A stretch of 35,592 nt of DNA from the NCBI GenBank assembly GCA_022826645.1, contig JAJDUM010000026.1:1-35592 (forward strand), in the 5' to 3' direction. A program made the position numbers and the translations under genes. The DNA comes from Candidatus Poribacteria bacterium (GTDB lineage: Bacteria > Poribacteria > WGA-4E > PCPOR2b). The notes beneath the pieces are model-generated. The model had not been told where the DNA came from and did no database searches. It saw nothing but the letters and a program-made list of their open reading frames with translations. This document shows, piece by piece, positions 23,632 to 32,092 of this stretch (position 1 is the stretch's first letter; every line of letters begins with the position of its first letter).

Positions 23632-25176
23632 TCACCATGAGTTGACTGGCAGCATGTCCCACACATCCAGGGATTTCAAGGTTGACCGTCCGCCGCATGC
23701 AAAGATACACATGCCAAGACTATCCGCACGGGTCGGATAAATGCGTTGCGTCAAACACGCCCGACCGTTGGCGAAAACCTCCAGCACCGAGCGATCCAAG
23801 AAAATGTGAAGCCTCAGCGGCTCACCTTCGGCTAATTCGAACGGCGCTTCTTGAGAATCGGCGTGCCGTTCTGAATCATCGATGCCTTTGGGTTCACAGT
23901 GCCTCGCAAAGCGAGGATATTTCACGTTGTCATCCAGGGTTGATTTGGAAAAGTCAATCTTTAGGATGCCTCTCCCCGGCAGGCAAGAAATGGTCGTTTC
24001 CTCTGTGCCGTCCTGTGAGCGCCGCACCTTGACGCCGAATTCCGTTGCTGTTCCCGGTTCAATTTCCACCAGCAGTTCCAGGCAGTCGCCGCGCACCGCT
24101 TCAATATGCGTCTCCGCGTCAGGTGTCAATTGAATGTCTGCCCGGTGCCGGGGATTCATGCGCAACGCTTCCAATTCCGAAACGGGTTCAATGCGGAGTG
24201 TCCCATCTTCAGCCAACGATAGAAGGCGCGGGATGGTCATTACCGATGCCCAACCATGCTCCTGCCACGGTCGGGGCTCCTTAATCCAACCGAAGAAGAT
24301 TCGGCGTCCTTTGTCATCCAACAGTGTTTCGGGGCCGGAGAGTTGCCCGCCCGGCCAGTTCATACGCCCGTGAATCTCGGGGAAAAACTGTTCGCCTTCA
24401 TAGCGACCGATGTAATAGTGCGCCATACCATAGGGAGCATGGCCGTGCATCAACAGCATATGTTTATCGCCGATTGAGAAGAAATCAGGACACGCACAAT
24501 CTTCAACTTCGCTTGTCCAGCGGCGATCAGACCTGTAGAACGGCCCTCGATATTCCCAGTTGGCAAGGTCCGCTGAACGGAAAAGGCTGGTCGAATCTCC
24601 CTCATAGCCGGGGCGACTGTTCTTGTTGCCAATCAGCGCGTAGTATGTCCCTTGCTCGTACCAGGCACAGGGATCGAAAACCGTGTATTCCTGTGGCTGT
24701 TCCGGTATCGGAATAACCGGATTGGCAGCCAAGGGTGTCCAATGAACCAATTCCTGATCTTCACTGGTCGCAATGCAGGTCCCCTGACCCGGAACATGAT
24801 AAATCAACGTTGGCACCGGAGCATTCTCAATGGCGTCCCCGCTGTATATTCCCTGCGGTGTCGAGCCGTCGGCTGCCGGTGTTATCGCTGGCGGATGGTG
24901 AATCCAATGCACCAAGTCGCGGCTTGAGGAGTGGTCTAACACTGGCAACCACTGAAGGGTCGACGGCTTATCGGGATCCGGCAGTGGCATGCGCCCCAGA
25001 TAGAAGACATGGTATCGACCGTTCCAAAAAATCGTCCCGTTGGCGTCATTGAAGAAGCCGTCCGGCGGTATCAAGTGGTATCGCGGCCTGTGCGCATCGC
25101 TCCACAACCTATCCCTCAGTTCCCGCGCGCTGCGGAGAAGGTTGTCAATGTTTTCGACTGTCGCTCGTATACTCAT
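23632..25176 (-). CDS. GH32 glycoside hydrolase (beta-fructosidase-like)
   Basis: A 514-residue intracellular-type protein (no signal peptide). GH32 motifs: RYHLIPPDGFFNDANGTIF with D44 in NDANG (WMNDPNG variant), the stabiliser region YTVFDPCAWYE with FDP (167-169, in place of RDP), and EVEDCACPDFF with acid/base Glu near 225. A GQLSGPETLLDD block and a C-terminal beta-sandwich (LHIFLDRSVLEVFANGRA) complete a typical GH32 layout. Substrate would be a fructan, sucrose or related glycoside; the altered RDP tempers any statement of invertase activity. A helical N-terminus of ~25 residues is unusual. Start ATG 25176; upstream purines are weak. Confidence 0.85.
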   Translation of the reverse strand: MSIRATVENIDNLLRSARELRDRLWSDAHRPRYHLIPPDGFFNDANGTIFWNGRYHVFYLGRMPLPDPDKPSTLQWLPVLDHSSSRDLVHWIHHPPAITPAADGSTPQGIYSGDAIENAPVPTLIYHVPGQGTCIATSEDQELVHWTPLAANPVIPIPEQPQEYTVFDPCAWYEQGTYYALIGNKNSRPGYEGDSTSLFRSADLANWEYRGPFYRSDRRWTSEVEDCACPDFFSIGDKHMLLMHGHAPYGMAHYYIGRYEGEQFFPEIHGRMNWPGGQLSGPETLLDDKGRRIFFGWIKEPRPWQEHGWASVMTIPRLLSLAEDGTLRIEPVSELEALRMNPRHRADIQLTPDAETHIEAVRGDCLELLVEIEPGTATEFGVKVRRSQDGTEETTISCLPGRGILKIDFSKSTLDDNVKYPRFARHCEPKGIDDSERHADSQEAPFELAEGEPLRLHIFLDRSVLEVFANGRACLTQRIYPTRADSLGMCIFACGGRSTLKSLDVWDMLPVNSW

Positions 25177-25367
25177 GCGTCTCGCCTCTATGCAGAGTCA
25201 CATCCTGAATGATATGAGTTTTGGCATTAAGTAACGCAAGTTGCTACTTACAAGATTATGGACATGTACCATCGTTTTTTATTGAAAATGACCCATTAAT
25301 CGCGGAGATTTCGTAGCGTAAACTGTCAGTTTGCGCACGAGTTACGCACCAGAAGCACAATCTAACA

Positions 25368-25402
25368 GATCAAGCGACTGGATAAGGAGTGCGATAGAGA
25401 TC
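25368..25402 (+). repeat. R35 repeat copy 6
   Basis: 35 bp bounded by GATC (GATCAAGCGACTGGATAAGG... GATAGAGATC). Not inside a recognised MITE. Confidence 0.75.
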
Positions 25403-25466
25403 TTCGTGCTACAAAGGTGGCAACTTGGGTTATACTCCGCACTGTCAGAAATTGCGTCTTCTGTAG

Positions 25467-25501
25467 GATCAAGCAAGTGAATAGCGAGTGCGATAGAGAT
25501 C
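25467..25501 (+). repeat. R35 repeat copy 7
   Basis: 35 bp bounded by GATC (GATCAAGCAAGTGAATAGCG... GATAGAGATC), followed directly by an inverted R25. Confidence 0.75.
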
Positions 25502-25522
25502 CCGCGATCTCTAGGTCGCGAC
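25502..25522 (-). repeat. R25 repeat copy, inverted
   Basis: Plus strand reads CCGCGATCTCTAGGTCGCGAC; reverse complement GTCGCGACCTAGAGATCGCGG. It abuts R35 copy 7. Confidence 0.6.
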
Positions 25523-25826
25523 CCTTGTACGAGGGAACTCCGATTCCCGACCTGCTGGTGCTACGTAAGTCCTATTAGAAACAATTATCACTGGAAAAGT
25601 AAGCGCAATAATACCCAACGCAAAGTATAAATTCAGGCGAAATATGAACCATCCCCATATCCGTGAGCTATTTTACCCGTTTTTCACTTTTGGAACAGCA
25701 GAAATCGACAGGGTTCGTTTTCCTGTACTATCACCATATTCGTGACAATTCCCATCATAACTGCATCCTCAAGTGAAATGTAAAACGTGAAGAAGATTAC
25801 GCATCACATTTCACAGCCTGTCCCGA

Positions 25827-25842
25827 TCTATCGGGGCTTCAC
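25827..25842. other. Short hairpin CCCGATctATCGGG
   Basis: Perfect 6-bp stem. It is in the middle of the gene-free gap; it may be a fragment of the CCGATAAATCGTCGGGC-type palindrome seen at 35013. Confidence 0.45.
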
Positions 25843-25958
25843 ACACAACCATCTGAAGCTAATACCCCAAGCGGCTGGATTTTATCACGCATTTATATAG
25901 TACACCATCCCAATTCTATCACTGAAAAATCTCCCCCTTTAGCGTATCCGACGGGAAT

Positions 25959-26594
25959 ATGACAATCGAGTAGCTGAGGGCAAAAATCGACTTTTTTGGC
26001 AATTGGTGGAAGCACCGAGAAAATCTGTGCGTCAATCGCCTTATTGTCCTATATATTCTCCTGCTGGTGACGTATCTTTGTCATATCGTCTCGTATGGAT
26101 TGGCCCTGCTGGCGATGTCGGTCACTGCGTTGTGTTTGTGGGGACATGAAGCGATTGCTGCTGCATGGCGATAACAGGAGGGTGCAGAAGTAGAACTTCT
26201 GAATGCCAAAAATGTACGCAGCAGGGCGTATGAGATACTGGTGGGCTTTCTGTCCGGACTCAAGCCGCTGATTCGATTCGTCGGATATATGCTGGCAGCG
26301 TATTTCGTCTTGACGGAATATTATTTGCAAAGCCTGAAAGCTAATGACAGTGGATTGCACAAAGGCATCGATTTTATTTCCTATTATTTTGGGGGCGTCA
26401 AATCGATTGTCTATTTTAGCGATTGGCACATTCCGGTTCACCACGTGTTATTGGGGATTCTAGGTGTTGCCATCATCGTTTCGCTGATTTACCGCATTCC
26501 GCGCAGACAGTGGCTGCGAACGAGCATGGAACAACTGCTCAGGTTTCGAGCGCCGCCCTGGCGCCAAACCCGATCGCAACACCTAGCCGTTTAG
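25959..26594 (+). pseudogene. Membrane protein with two in-frame stops
   Basis: Reading a single frame from ATG 25959 to the stop at 26592-26594 gives 211 residues interrupted by TAG at 25971 (MTIE*LRAKIDFFGNWW) and TAA at 26172 (AIAAAWR*QEGAEVELLN). The frame is otherwise open for 636 bases, with four hydrophobic segments: LIVLYILLLVTYLCHIV, LALLAMSVTALCLWG, FVGYMLAAYFVLTEYY, and VHHVLLGILGVAIIVSLIY. Both stops are one base from Gln codons. TAA and TAG end other genes normally in this window, so reassignment is unlikely; it is a degenerate gene or carries sequence errors. A short hairpin lies downstream at 26787. Confidence 0.75.
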
Positions 26595-26786
26595 ATAGCA
26601 AACTCCTGACCGGCGTCTGTCAGCAAACGGGGGAAAGCGCCCATGACGCCGACGCAAACGGCCAGTTGACGCCCACAGTGCGCTTGAATGCGCGGCAGCG
26701 ATCGTAAATTCAACCAGGCGCCTAACATCAGGTCAGTTTCAGCATGCTCTCGAATTGCCTGCAGTTAAGGGACACAGCACCAGCAA

Positions 26787-26824
26787 AAGGACTCACGACT
26801 AATTTCCGTAAGTCCTTGTTTTTA
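26787..26824 (+). terminator. Weak hairpin plus T-run
   Basis: AAGGACT (26787-26793) pairs with AGTCCTT (26811-26817), followed by GTTTTTAT. Long loop (17 nt), so weak. The T-run ends at the left target duplication of MITE-3 copy B, so the element may have inserted into a terminator. Confidence 0.42.
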
Positions 26825-26825
26825 T

Positions 26826-27224
26826 CCTACTCTCCGCACCTATTGCTCGAGTTTACAGAATTTATTGATAGCCCCTATTATCCCTGGCGGAATAATTCTT
26901 TCCGCAAGTAACTCGCTCCAGAGGAGCGTAATATCAATAGAATGCAATATGTCCATATTTTCGCGCTCCAGAGGAGCGCAATGTGGATATTACACCATTA
27001 TTCCTAGCGGTACAATTCTTGTGTCAATAAACCCTTGTTTTTCGCTCTATAACTAGCTTTTGGCGGATGTTACGTGATGGGTGATGTTCGTATCAGTCTT
27101 GCATTGTAATTTCAATATATAGTACATTAGATTTAATTGGAATACAGTATATGCTATAACCATTAGTCGCTGGAACAATACTAAAAAATATCCAAATTAG
27201 CACTTATGAGGTGCGGAGTGTAGG
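26826..27224 (+). mobile_element. MITE-3 copy B with TTTTAT duplication
   Basis: 399 bp. Left end CCTACTCTCCGCACC, right end GGTGCGGAGTGTAGG, flanked by the direct repeat TTTTAT at 26820-26825 and 27225-27230. Interior carries GGCGGAATAATTCTTTCCGC and two GCTCCAGAGGAGCG palindromes. Longer than copy A (284 bp) and with a different interior, but the same ends and the same size of target duplication. No coding potential. Confidence 0.85.
26871..27010 (+). repeat. Interior repeat of MITE-3 copy B, related to 28428-28570
   Basis: TATTATCCCTGGCGGAATAATTCTTTCCGCAAGTAA and GCGCTCCAGAGGAGCGCAATGTGG; the related block at 28428 has ATTATCCCTGTCGGAATAATTCTTTC and GCGCTCCAGCGGAGCGCCATGTGG in the same order. 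The second copy lacks recognisable ends. Confidence 0.65.
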
Positions 27225-27255
27225 TTTTATGGTGCACCCAAAAGGATTCAAACCT

Positions 27256-28290
27256 TCAACCTCCACCGGTACTCAGCATCGTCCTCGTCTCGTCCGTCAG
27301 CCGGATGTGCGGCGGGGACATGCCCGGCAGCAACACAGAAGGGTCGCTCTCCACATGCGCCAGTGGATGGAGCTTTGTGAGCGCCGGGTTCGCAGAGTAG
27401 TCACAGAGTATATCTTTGTCCTCCCGGGGCTCGTTAAACCAGCACGGTGAAAACTCCACAATGCGTTTCTGCCGCTCAGTGAGTTCGGGGTCGTTGGTGT
27501 CGTACGCGACGTCGTGGTGGTGCATGCCAAAAGGAACATACTTGCAGAAGAGCGTGCGACGCTCGCCGCTCCCCGCCCACGGAATTGTACCATGTTTGAG
27601 CTTCTCAGTGAACAAAATGCAGTCCCCAGCCTTGGCCTCGACGCGGTGCACCGGCACATCTTCATCCCAGTTTGGCAGCTGCGACGTCCACTCCGTGTCG
27701 CACCAGTTCCGCCTCCAGTCGCCGTCAATGTCCAGCAGTTTCTGCTCATTGGCCGGCTTGTGTGTCCCCGCAACACACCCAAAGCCCCCGTCATCTGGTC
27801 CGACGGTCTTCAGTTCATACACACAGGTGATATGAAAGCTGCCTGTGCCTCCGTGGAGCGTCCCGCCTTTGTCCGGGCCGTCTGTCGGTTTCCTGCCAGG
27901 CTTGTAGTGTATATTGTCGTGATCTAGCCGGAACAAGGGGCGAAGCTCTGCCGGCATGTGTGCAGGGGCATGGCCCCACGACGGGTCGCCGAGAATCTCT
28001 TCCAAGATGGGCAGCATGGTCTCGTTGTCGATCAGGTCCCTGTAGGCTTTGCTCCAGAACCTTCTTCCCACGTAGGTGTTGCCATGCCGATCCGTTGTCT
28101 GGTGAGTGTCGCGCCACGTGATGGAGAAGCGGATCTTTTTATCGGTGCCGCCCTTAGACCGCATCTCCTCCAGCTCTTCGATGTGCTGATCGTATACTTC
28201 ATTCAGCTTGTCGAGCTGCTGTTGATTGAGCACGTCGGGCACGACGACATAGCCTTGTCGTGCGAATGTGTCGCGCATTGCGTCGTCCAT
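27256..28290 (-). CDS. Phytanoyl-CoA dioxygenase (PhyH) family protein
   Basis: A 344-residue Fe(II)/2-oxoglutarate dioxygenase family protein. Starts MDDAMRDTFARQGYVVVPDV, the usual PhyH opening, then RPLFRLDHDNIHYKPGRKPT, GTLHGGTGSFHITCVYEL, GPDDGGFGCVAGTHK, ILFTEKLKHGTIPWAGSGER and RTLFCKYVPFGMHH. Metal and cosubstrate residues probably include the His in LHGG or HDN, the His of KHGTIPW and the following Arg, but the classical HxD is not cleanly recognisable, so catalytic status is uncertain. The family is strongly expanded in Poribacteria. Start ATG 28290 has GAGGGG upstream. MITE-3 copy B begins 26 bp beyond its stop. Confidence 0.85.
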   Translation of the reverse strand: MDDAMRDTFARQGYVVVPDVLNQQQLDKLNEVYDQHIEELEEMRSKGGTDKKIRFSITWRDTHQTTDRHGNTYVGRRFWSKAYRDLIDNETMLPILEEILGDPSWGHAPAHMPAELRPLFRLDHDNIHYKPGRKPTDGPDKGGTLHGGTGSFHITCVYELKTVGPDDGGFGCVAGTHKPANEQKLLDIDGDWRRNWCDTEWTSQLPNWDEDVPVHRVEAKAGDCILFTEKLKHGTIPWAGSGERRTLFCKYVPFGMHHHDVAYDTNDPELTERQKRIVEFSPCWFNEPREDKDILCDYSANPALTKLHPLAHVESDPSVLLPGMSPPHIRLTDETRTMLSTGGG

Positions 28291-28730
28291 CTTCTAATCC
28301 CCTCTACGTGTAAGAACTAAGTACGTGTTCATAAGTTTGGGTTGATTTTAACTTATCTTCCGCATTATCAAGCACCTAAAAGTTTAATTTCTCAGTTGGC
28401 CGTATCCCGCATCATAATTGACAGCACCCCATTATCCCTGTCGGAATAATTCTTTCAACAAGTAATACTTTCTAGTCAGAGTCGCTTTCCTCGATACAGA
28501 GGATAGAAATGTAAATAGAATGTGATATGTCCAAAATCCCGCGCTCCAGCGGAGCGCCATGTGGTGTGTTACTTGGTGGAAATGAAGTTGATGATGGAAG
28601 GGCAAAACCGGTCAATCATTCGGACTCACGGTAGTACCTCGGTGATTTTTGCTCGTTTGTGGATATATACCCCAAGATTTGGGTATGTGAAAATTTGAGA
28701 TTGCAAAAGTCTATTATGCGGAAGATGAGT
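28291..28730. other. Gene-free gap
   Basis: About 440 bp. Contains the 28428-28570 relic repeat described with MITE-3 copy B (ATTATCCCTGTCGG, then GCGCTCCAGCGGAGCGCC). No hairpin terminator was seen between the PhyH and IS630 remnant. Confidence 0.55.
28428..28570 (+). repeat. Relic of MITE-3 interior
   Basis: Shares ordered motifs with 26871-27010 (ATTATCCCTG.CGGAATAATTCTTTC, CAAGTAA, GCGCTCCAGCGGAGCG). No matching terminal inverted repeat was found, so either the ends are lost or this is an independent repeat. Confidence 0.6.
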
Positions 28731-29006
28731 TTAAGTGATTTGAAAATCGATGCGATATTGCTGACCGTAATGTCTGAGGATGTGCTGTATCGAATCGAGT
28801 ATGGCTTTGAAATCCGTGTACGCCGCAAAAGGCAACCACTGATACTTTATCCGCCGCCACAGAATCTCAATCTTGTTCAGATGCGGACAATACGGTGGAA
28901 GATACTTGACAATCAATCCACGTTGGCCCCATTGACAAATCGCGGCGACAAATTCACCACTGGTGTGGATAGGAACATTGTCGATGGACACGACCGTATG
29001 CGTCAA
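28731..29006 (-). pseudogene. IS630-family transposase, C-terminal remnant
   Basis: Ninety residues of the DDE C-terminal half: VVSIDNVPIHTSGEFVAA (catalytic Asp), LIVKYLPPYCPHLNKIEILW (catalytic Glu in KIE) and RRIKYQWLPFAAYTDFKAIL, then ILRHYGQQYRIDF. The N-terminal part, including the first catalytic Asp, is missing: upstream sequence at 29007-29466 belongs to an M14 carboxypeptidase. So an IS630 insertion or deletion has truncated both. No ends were delimited. Confidence 0.85.
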
Positions 29007-29019
29007 AAATAATGGGCGT

Positions 29020-29466
29020 GATTAAAATGCTTGCTGTAACTGGGACCGAATGGAATTTGTAGACATAAAGGGGCATCGCTTGATAGCCGAAATCCTCTGT
29101 CTCCACATCGGGACTCAATACACCATTTGATACTGGAAAATCATCGATTGTCCCGTCTCTCTTAATTGGACAGATCTTCTCAACGTTTCCGATAATTTCC
29201 GGACCAATCAATTCTCCGTCATGACGCTATTCAAAAATGTAGAATCCGGAGGATTCCCAATCCTCATAGAATTCAATGAACAGATCGAAACGCCTCCCGT
29301 GAAGGATCCTTTTGACAATAACCGCTTCGGGCGTATTGCCGCTTTCAAACGAACGGTTAATATCGACGCCTTCGCTGTTTTCTCTGGCGTTATGAACATA
29401 GCCATACGGGTTGATGCACGGCAAGATGAGGAAGTCAAAAACCTGCAAGAGATCGGTGTTAAGCAA
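29020..29466 (-). pseudogene. M14-type carboxypeptidase remnant with in-frame TAG
   Basis: One minus frame reads LLQVFDFLILPCINPYGYVH, RENSEGVDINRSFESGNTPE and FDLFIEFYEDWESSGFYIFE, then a TAG at 29229-29227, then RHDGELIGPEIIGNVEKICP and GYQAMPLYVYKFH. The PCiNPyG, reN.egvDiNRsF and IEFyEDwessGFY pieces are an M14 zinc carboxypeptidase pattern (His in the family is replaced at EFYED). Frame is unbroken over the TAG. The N-terminal zinc motif (HxxE) is not found, so the gene is dead. It abuts the IS630 remnant at ~29020. Confidence 0.72.
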
Positions 29467-29849
29467 GATTCAGGAATGTCATTTCACTTTTCTGACGCGA
29501 ACGAACGCGCAATGGGCGGTTATCCCACTGCAAAAGTTGAAGAACTAAATTGACACCTTGTTTTCACCCAATTAGCACATGAATCTCCATGTTTATAAAT
29601 CCCGTTGAATCCAGTTGGCATAAGGGTTTGAACTGTTTGAAATGGTACCCTTGTCTGTATATAGACCTTTGGAACCCTTATCACATCTACAAACTGTGAA
29701 TTATGACGCTCAGATTATGGGTGATTCGGGGCAAAAATGGGGTAAAAGTGCCGTTTATGGGGCGAAAGGTGTCTCAGTCGTTAGCGGTACCATTTGACCT
29801 CCGTCAAGTTCAATAGCCACAAGGGTTTGACCAACTTTTAAAAAGAAGC

Positions 29850-29880
29850 AAATTCGCAGCCATTCGGGCGAAATTGAGGT
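29850..29880 (+). repeat. ATTCGGGCGAAA-type short repeat
   Basis: AATTCGCAGCCATTCGGGCGAAATTGAGGT. Related sequence AATTCGCCGTATTCGGGCGAAAGTGAGGT lies at 34933-34963, and the reverse complement of 32911-32940 reads TTTCTGCTCATTCGGGCGAAATCAAGG. TTCGCC/GGGCGAA can pair. Confidence 0.5.
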
Positions 29881-29883
29881 GCA

Positions 29884-29958
29884 AAACTCGAGCAACTTCA
29901 ACACGAGGGCTATTGCGTCCTGGAAAACGTGGCATCTGATGCTCTTCTCGAGCGCGTG
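29884..29958 (+). pseudogene. PhyH N-terminal fragment
   Basis: Reads KLEQLQHEGYCVLENVASDA LLERV, the beginning of a phytanoyl-CoA dioxygenase (GYxVLENV). No start codon in frame just upstream (TGA at 29875) and no continuation of the family downstream. A 25-codon relic. Confidence 0.55.
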
Positions 29959-30134
29959 CCTGTGGGGAAAAGCAAGCAGGTAAGAAGAATCTATTCTCGA
30001 TCTATCGGGTTGAGATTTTTCCCACTCTTCCACTTTCTCTTTACTGCTACTGCCACTGCTACTGAGTGTATCGCCGGACCCAACTGAGATTTGTCAGTCA
30101 ATCGGGATCTGCCCCTTCAGTTGATCTACTCTAT

Positions 30135-32054
30135 CTACGGATAAAACTGATACATCGTTCTGTTCAACATCACATTCAAGAAACTCCAAATGCTGCCCAT
30201 CAAGAAGTCACCAAGGACAAGCCCCAAGAAAAAGGGAATTGCACGTCGGTAGCTCCGGATCCCGCCGTGTTTGAGGATGGCCCATTTCAGAAAAAGGCAA
30301 ATCAGCATGGGTATCCAGAAGTCCGATATTTGCTGATTTGCAGCCATCACGTAGCCCAGTGGATGCAGTGGGAGCCAGAAAAATCTGACGCGCAAATATG
30401 TCAACACCCCCATAACACCGAAGCCGACTCCCATAAACAGTAGGCCAATCCAATCGGTAGTGGTCGGGTAGTGAAGCAAATTGGTCAACCGCTCGAAAAA
30501 TTCTCGGCCATACCGCAAGGCCCATCCGCCGAAGTAGGCGGATTCGGCTCCTTTCTCATAAAATAGGTGGAGTTGAACCCAAAAGTAACTGATGATGCCG
30601 ATTCCGGCGGCAATGAGAATACCCGCAAGCATTCGGCGTGGGCTAATATTGGCTTGTTCAGCAATCTTAAACGCTTCCAATTGATGAGGCATCTGCTGAG
30701 GTCGGTAACCCCTGTTGAAAAAGCAAATTGATAACGTTGTTAAGTTGTGTGGCCCCAGGCCTCTGGTGCCGAGGATCGTATTCAACACATAACGAGGCGC
30801 TTGCCAGTGGTAGCGATGCACGAAGATACCGGCTTCGGTGCGAATACGGGTCGTAATAATCGGCGTGATGAGAAAAAGCAAACTGAATATCGAAGCTATC
30901 CAGAGTGACATGCCAGCTCTGTGGAGGGCGAGGGTAAAAAGGGAGAGCCCACCAACCAGCCCCCAAACTGCCGTGCGATAGCGCATCGGCTCATCCGCAT
31001 CATCGATTGTTGTCTCTCGTCTGAAAGCATTTTTCAATATGCTTGTGAAATGGTGCCTTCCCACCCAAAGGAAGAAGATGCAGAGGCCTAAAAATGCGCC
31101 GAACGCCTGCTCGTCCTGATAAGGGAATTTCGGAAGTTTGCCAAAACCATAGACGTTCGCAAGTGCAACCTCGTTACGGTAAAGAAAATAGAAGAGGGCG
31201 GTTGAAAAGAGTACGTCAAGCGGCATTAAAAACATAATCCCGATGGCGAATGGATAGAAAGCAAGCCATACACCGTCATACAGGTTGAACGGCGGATCGA
31301 GAAACGAATAATAATCGCGTGTGACCGGGATATGTGGTATGACGGGATAAAGTGTACTGAGTCCGTTGAACAGACTGATGCCCCCAGCGATGGCAAAGCC
31401 AAGCCACATTCCTTTATTACGAAAGAAACCTGAGGTGGGATGAGTCATCTGTAGGGGAAGTTGGATAATCGGGAAGGTTAATCGCTCGCGGTCTGCCCAT
31501 TGTCGCCGCAGAATGGTATTCAGACAAAGAAAAATAAAAGCCAGAAGAAGAAACAGCGCCAACCAGGCGAGTATAACTGGCACCCACACTTTGAGATGAT
31601 GCTCCAGGTAGAAACTCGACTCGCCTAGATAGTATCCTTTCAGTGCCTTCTGATCATCGACAGTCAGCCAGCCGGGGATATAAGACCAGAATAGCGTTTT
31701 CCATTCATTCTCTTCGGTAGCGAACCAAAAGCCGTGTCCTGAGACAGACAGAACTGCTTGTAGGACGTCGCCGCCTGCAAGCGTTGTGGCCAAAGAAAGC
31801 ATCACGTAAAGCAGCAACAGTTCATCCCGTCGAAGTGCCATACTTGGCGCAAAGAGATGGATGAGTCTGTTAATGACAAGAATCGCCATCAGGATGAAAA
31901 TGACGTTTGACAGCGGCACAACCCAAGTCGGAAAGGTGTAGCGCACCAATTCCATCTGGATGAGCATGTAACAGTTAATTGGTGCAACGAGCAGGACGAT
32001 AAGCAAAACGCGCCAGGTCAGTCCGCGTTGCTTATCCGTTAATTGAGATTCCAT
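30135..32054 (-). CDS. DUF6785-type polytopic membrane protein
   Basis: A 639-residue integral membrane protein with at least ten strongly hydrophobic segments (WRVLLIVLLVAPINCYMLIQ, VVPLSNVIFILMAILVIN, WVPVILAWLALFLLLAFIFLC, IGIMFLMPLDVLFSTALFYFL, SLWIASIFSLLFLITPIITT and others). RHHFTSILKNAFR and RQWADRERLTFPIIQLPLQM are conserved loops of the DUF6785/DUF6784 family, which resembles the oligopeptide transporter fold. It is probably a transporter of the inner membrane, substrate unknown. ATG 32054; upstream AAAGGATAA. A broken PhyH gene ends just 38 nt upstream (32093) on the same strand, so they were probably one transcript. Confidence 0.82.
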   Translation of the reverse strand: MESQLTDKQRGLTWRVLLIVLLVAPINCYMLIQMELVRYTFPTWVVPLSNVIFILMAILVINRLIHLFAPSMALRRDELLLLYVMLSLATTLAGGDVLQAVLSVSGHGFWFATEENEWKTLFWSYIPGWLTVDDQKALKGYYLGESSFYLEHHLKVWVPVILAWLALFLLLAFIFLCLNTILRRQWADRERLTFPIIQLPLQMTHPTSGFFRNKGMWLGFAIAGGISLFNGLSTLYPVIPHIPVTRDYYSFLDPPFNLYDGVWLAFYPFAIGIMFLMPLDVLFSTALFYFLYRNEVALANVYGFGKLPKFPYQDEQAFGAFLGLCIFFLWVGRHHFTSILKNAFRRETTIDDADEPMRYRTAVWGLVGGLSLFTLALHRAGMSLWIASIFSLLFLITPIITTRIRTEAGIFVHRYHWQAPRYVLNTILGTRGLGPHNLTTLSICFFNRGYRPQQMPHQLEAFKIAEQANISPRRMLAGILIAAGIGIISYFWVQLHLFYEKGAESAYFGGWALRYGREFFERLTNLLHYPTTTDWIGLLFMGVGFGVMGVLTYLRVRFFWLPLHPLGYVMAANQQISDFWIPMLICLFLKWAILKHGGIRSYRRAIPFFLGLVLGDFLMGSIWSFLNVMLNRTMYQFYP

Positions 32055-32092
32055 TTATCCTTTTTTTATGCCACGATGAATGCTTGATATCG

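Larger units (their letters stand above)
25177..25958. other. Gene-free gap with R35 and R25 copies
   Basis: About 780 bp. R35 copies at 25368 and 25467 (each bounded by GATC), R25 inverted copy at 25502, and the hairpin CCCGATctATCGGG at 25827-25840. A 25435-25555 block is similar to 21395-21545. No gene was seen. Confidence 0.65.
26595..27255. other. Gene-free gap dominated by MITE-3 copy B
   Basis: About 660 bp. A possible short frame (26595-26707, RLDSKLLTGVCQQTGESAHD) has no recognisable family. MITE-3 copy B fills 26826-27224, and the hairpin at 26787 precedes it. Confidence 0.6.
29467..30134. other. Gene-free gap with a PhyH fragment
   Basis: About 670 bp. Contains the short fragment at 29884-29958, a TTCGC..GCGAA repeat near 29850-29875 and a small CTACTGCCACTGCTACTG tandem at 30048-30064. 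The open minus frame at 29755-30033 has no family match and overlaps the fragment, so it is not called. Confidence 0.55.

Noticed and set aside
25959..26594. Possible stop-codon reassignment (TAG/TAA as Gln)
   Set aside because: TAA and TAG end several normal genes here (for example DUF433, murQ and HicA), so the code is standard.
29221..29553. Plus open frame of 110 codons
   Set aside because: It is the shadow of the M14 carboxypeptidase remnant on the other strand.
29755..30033. Minus open frame of 92 codons
   Set aside because: It is opposite a recognisable PhyH fragment and has no match; judged noise.
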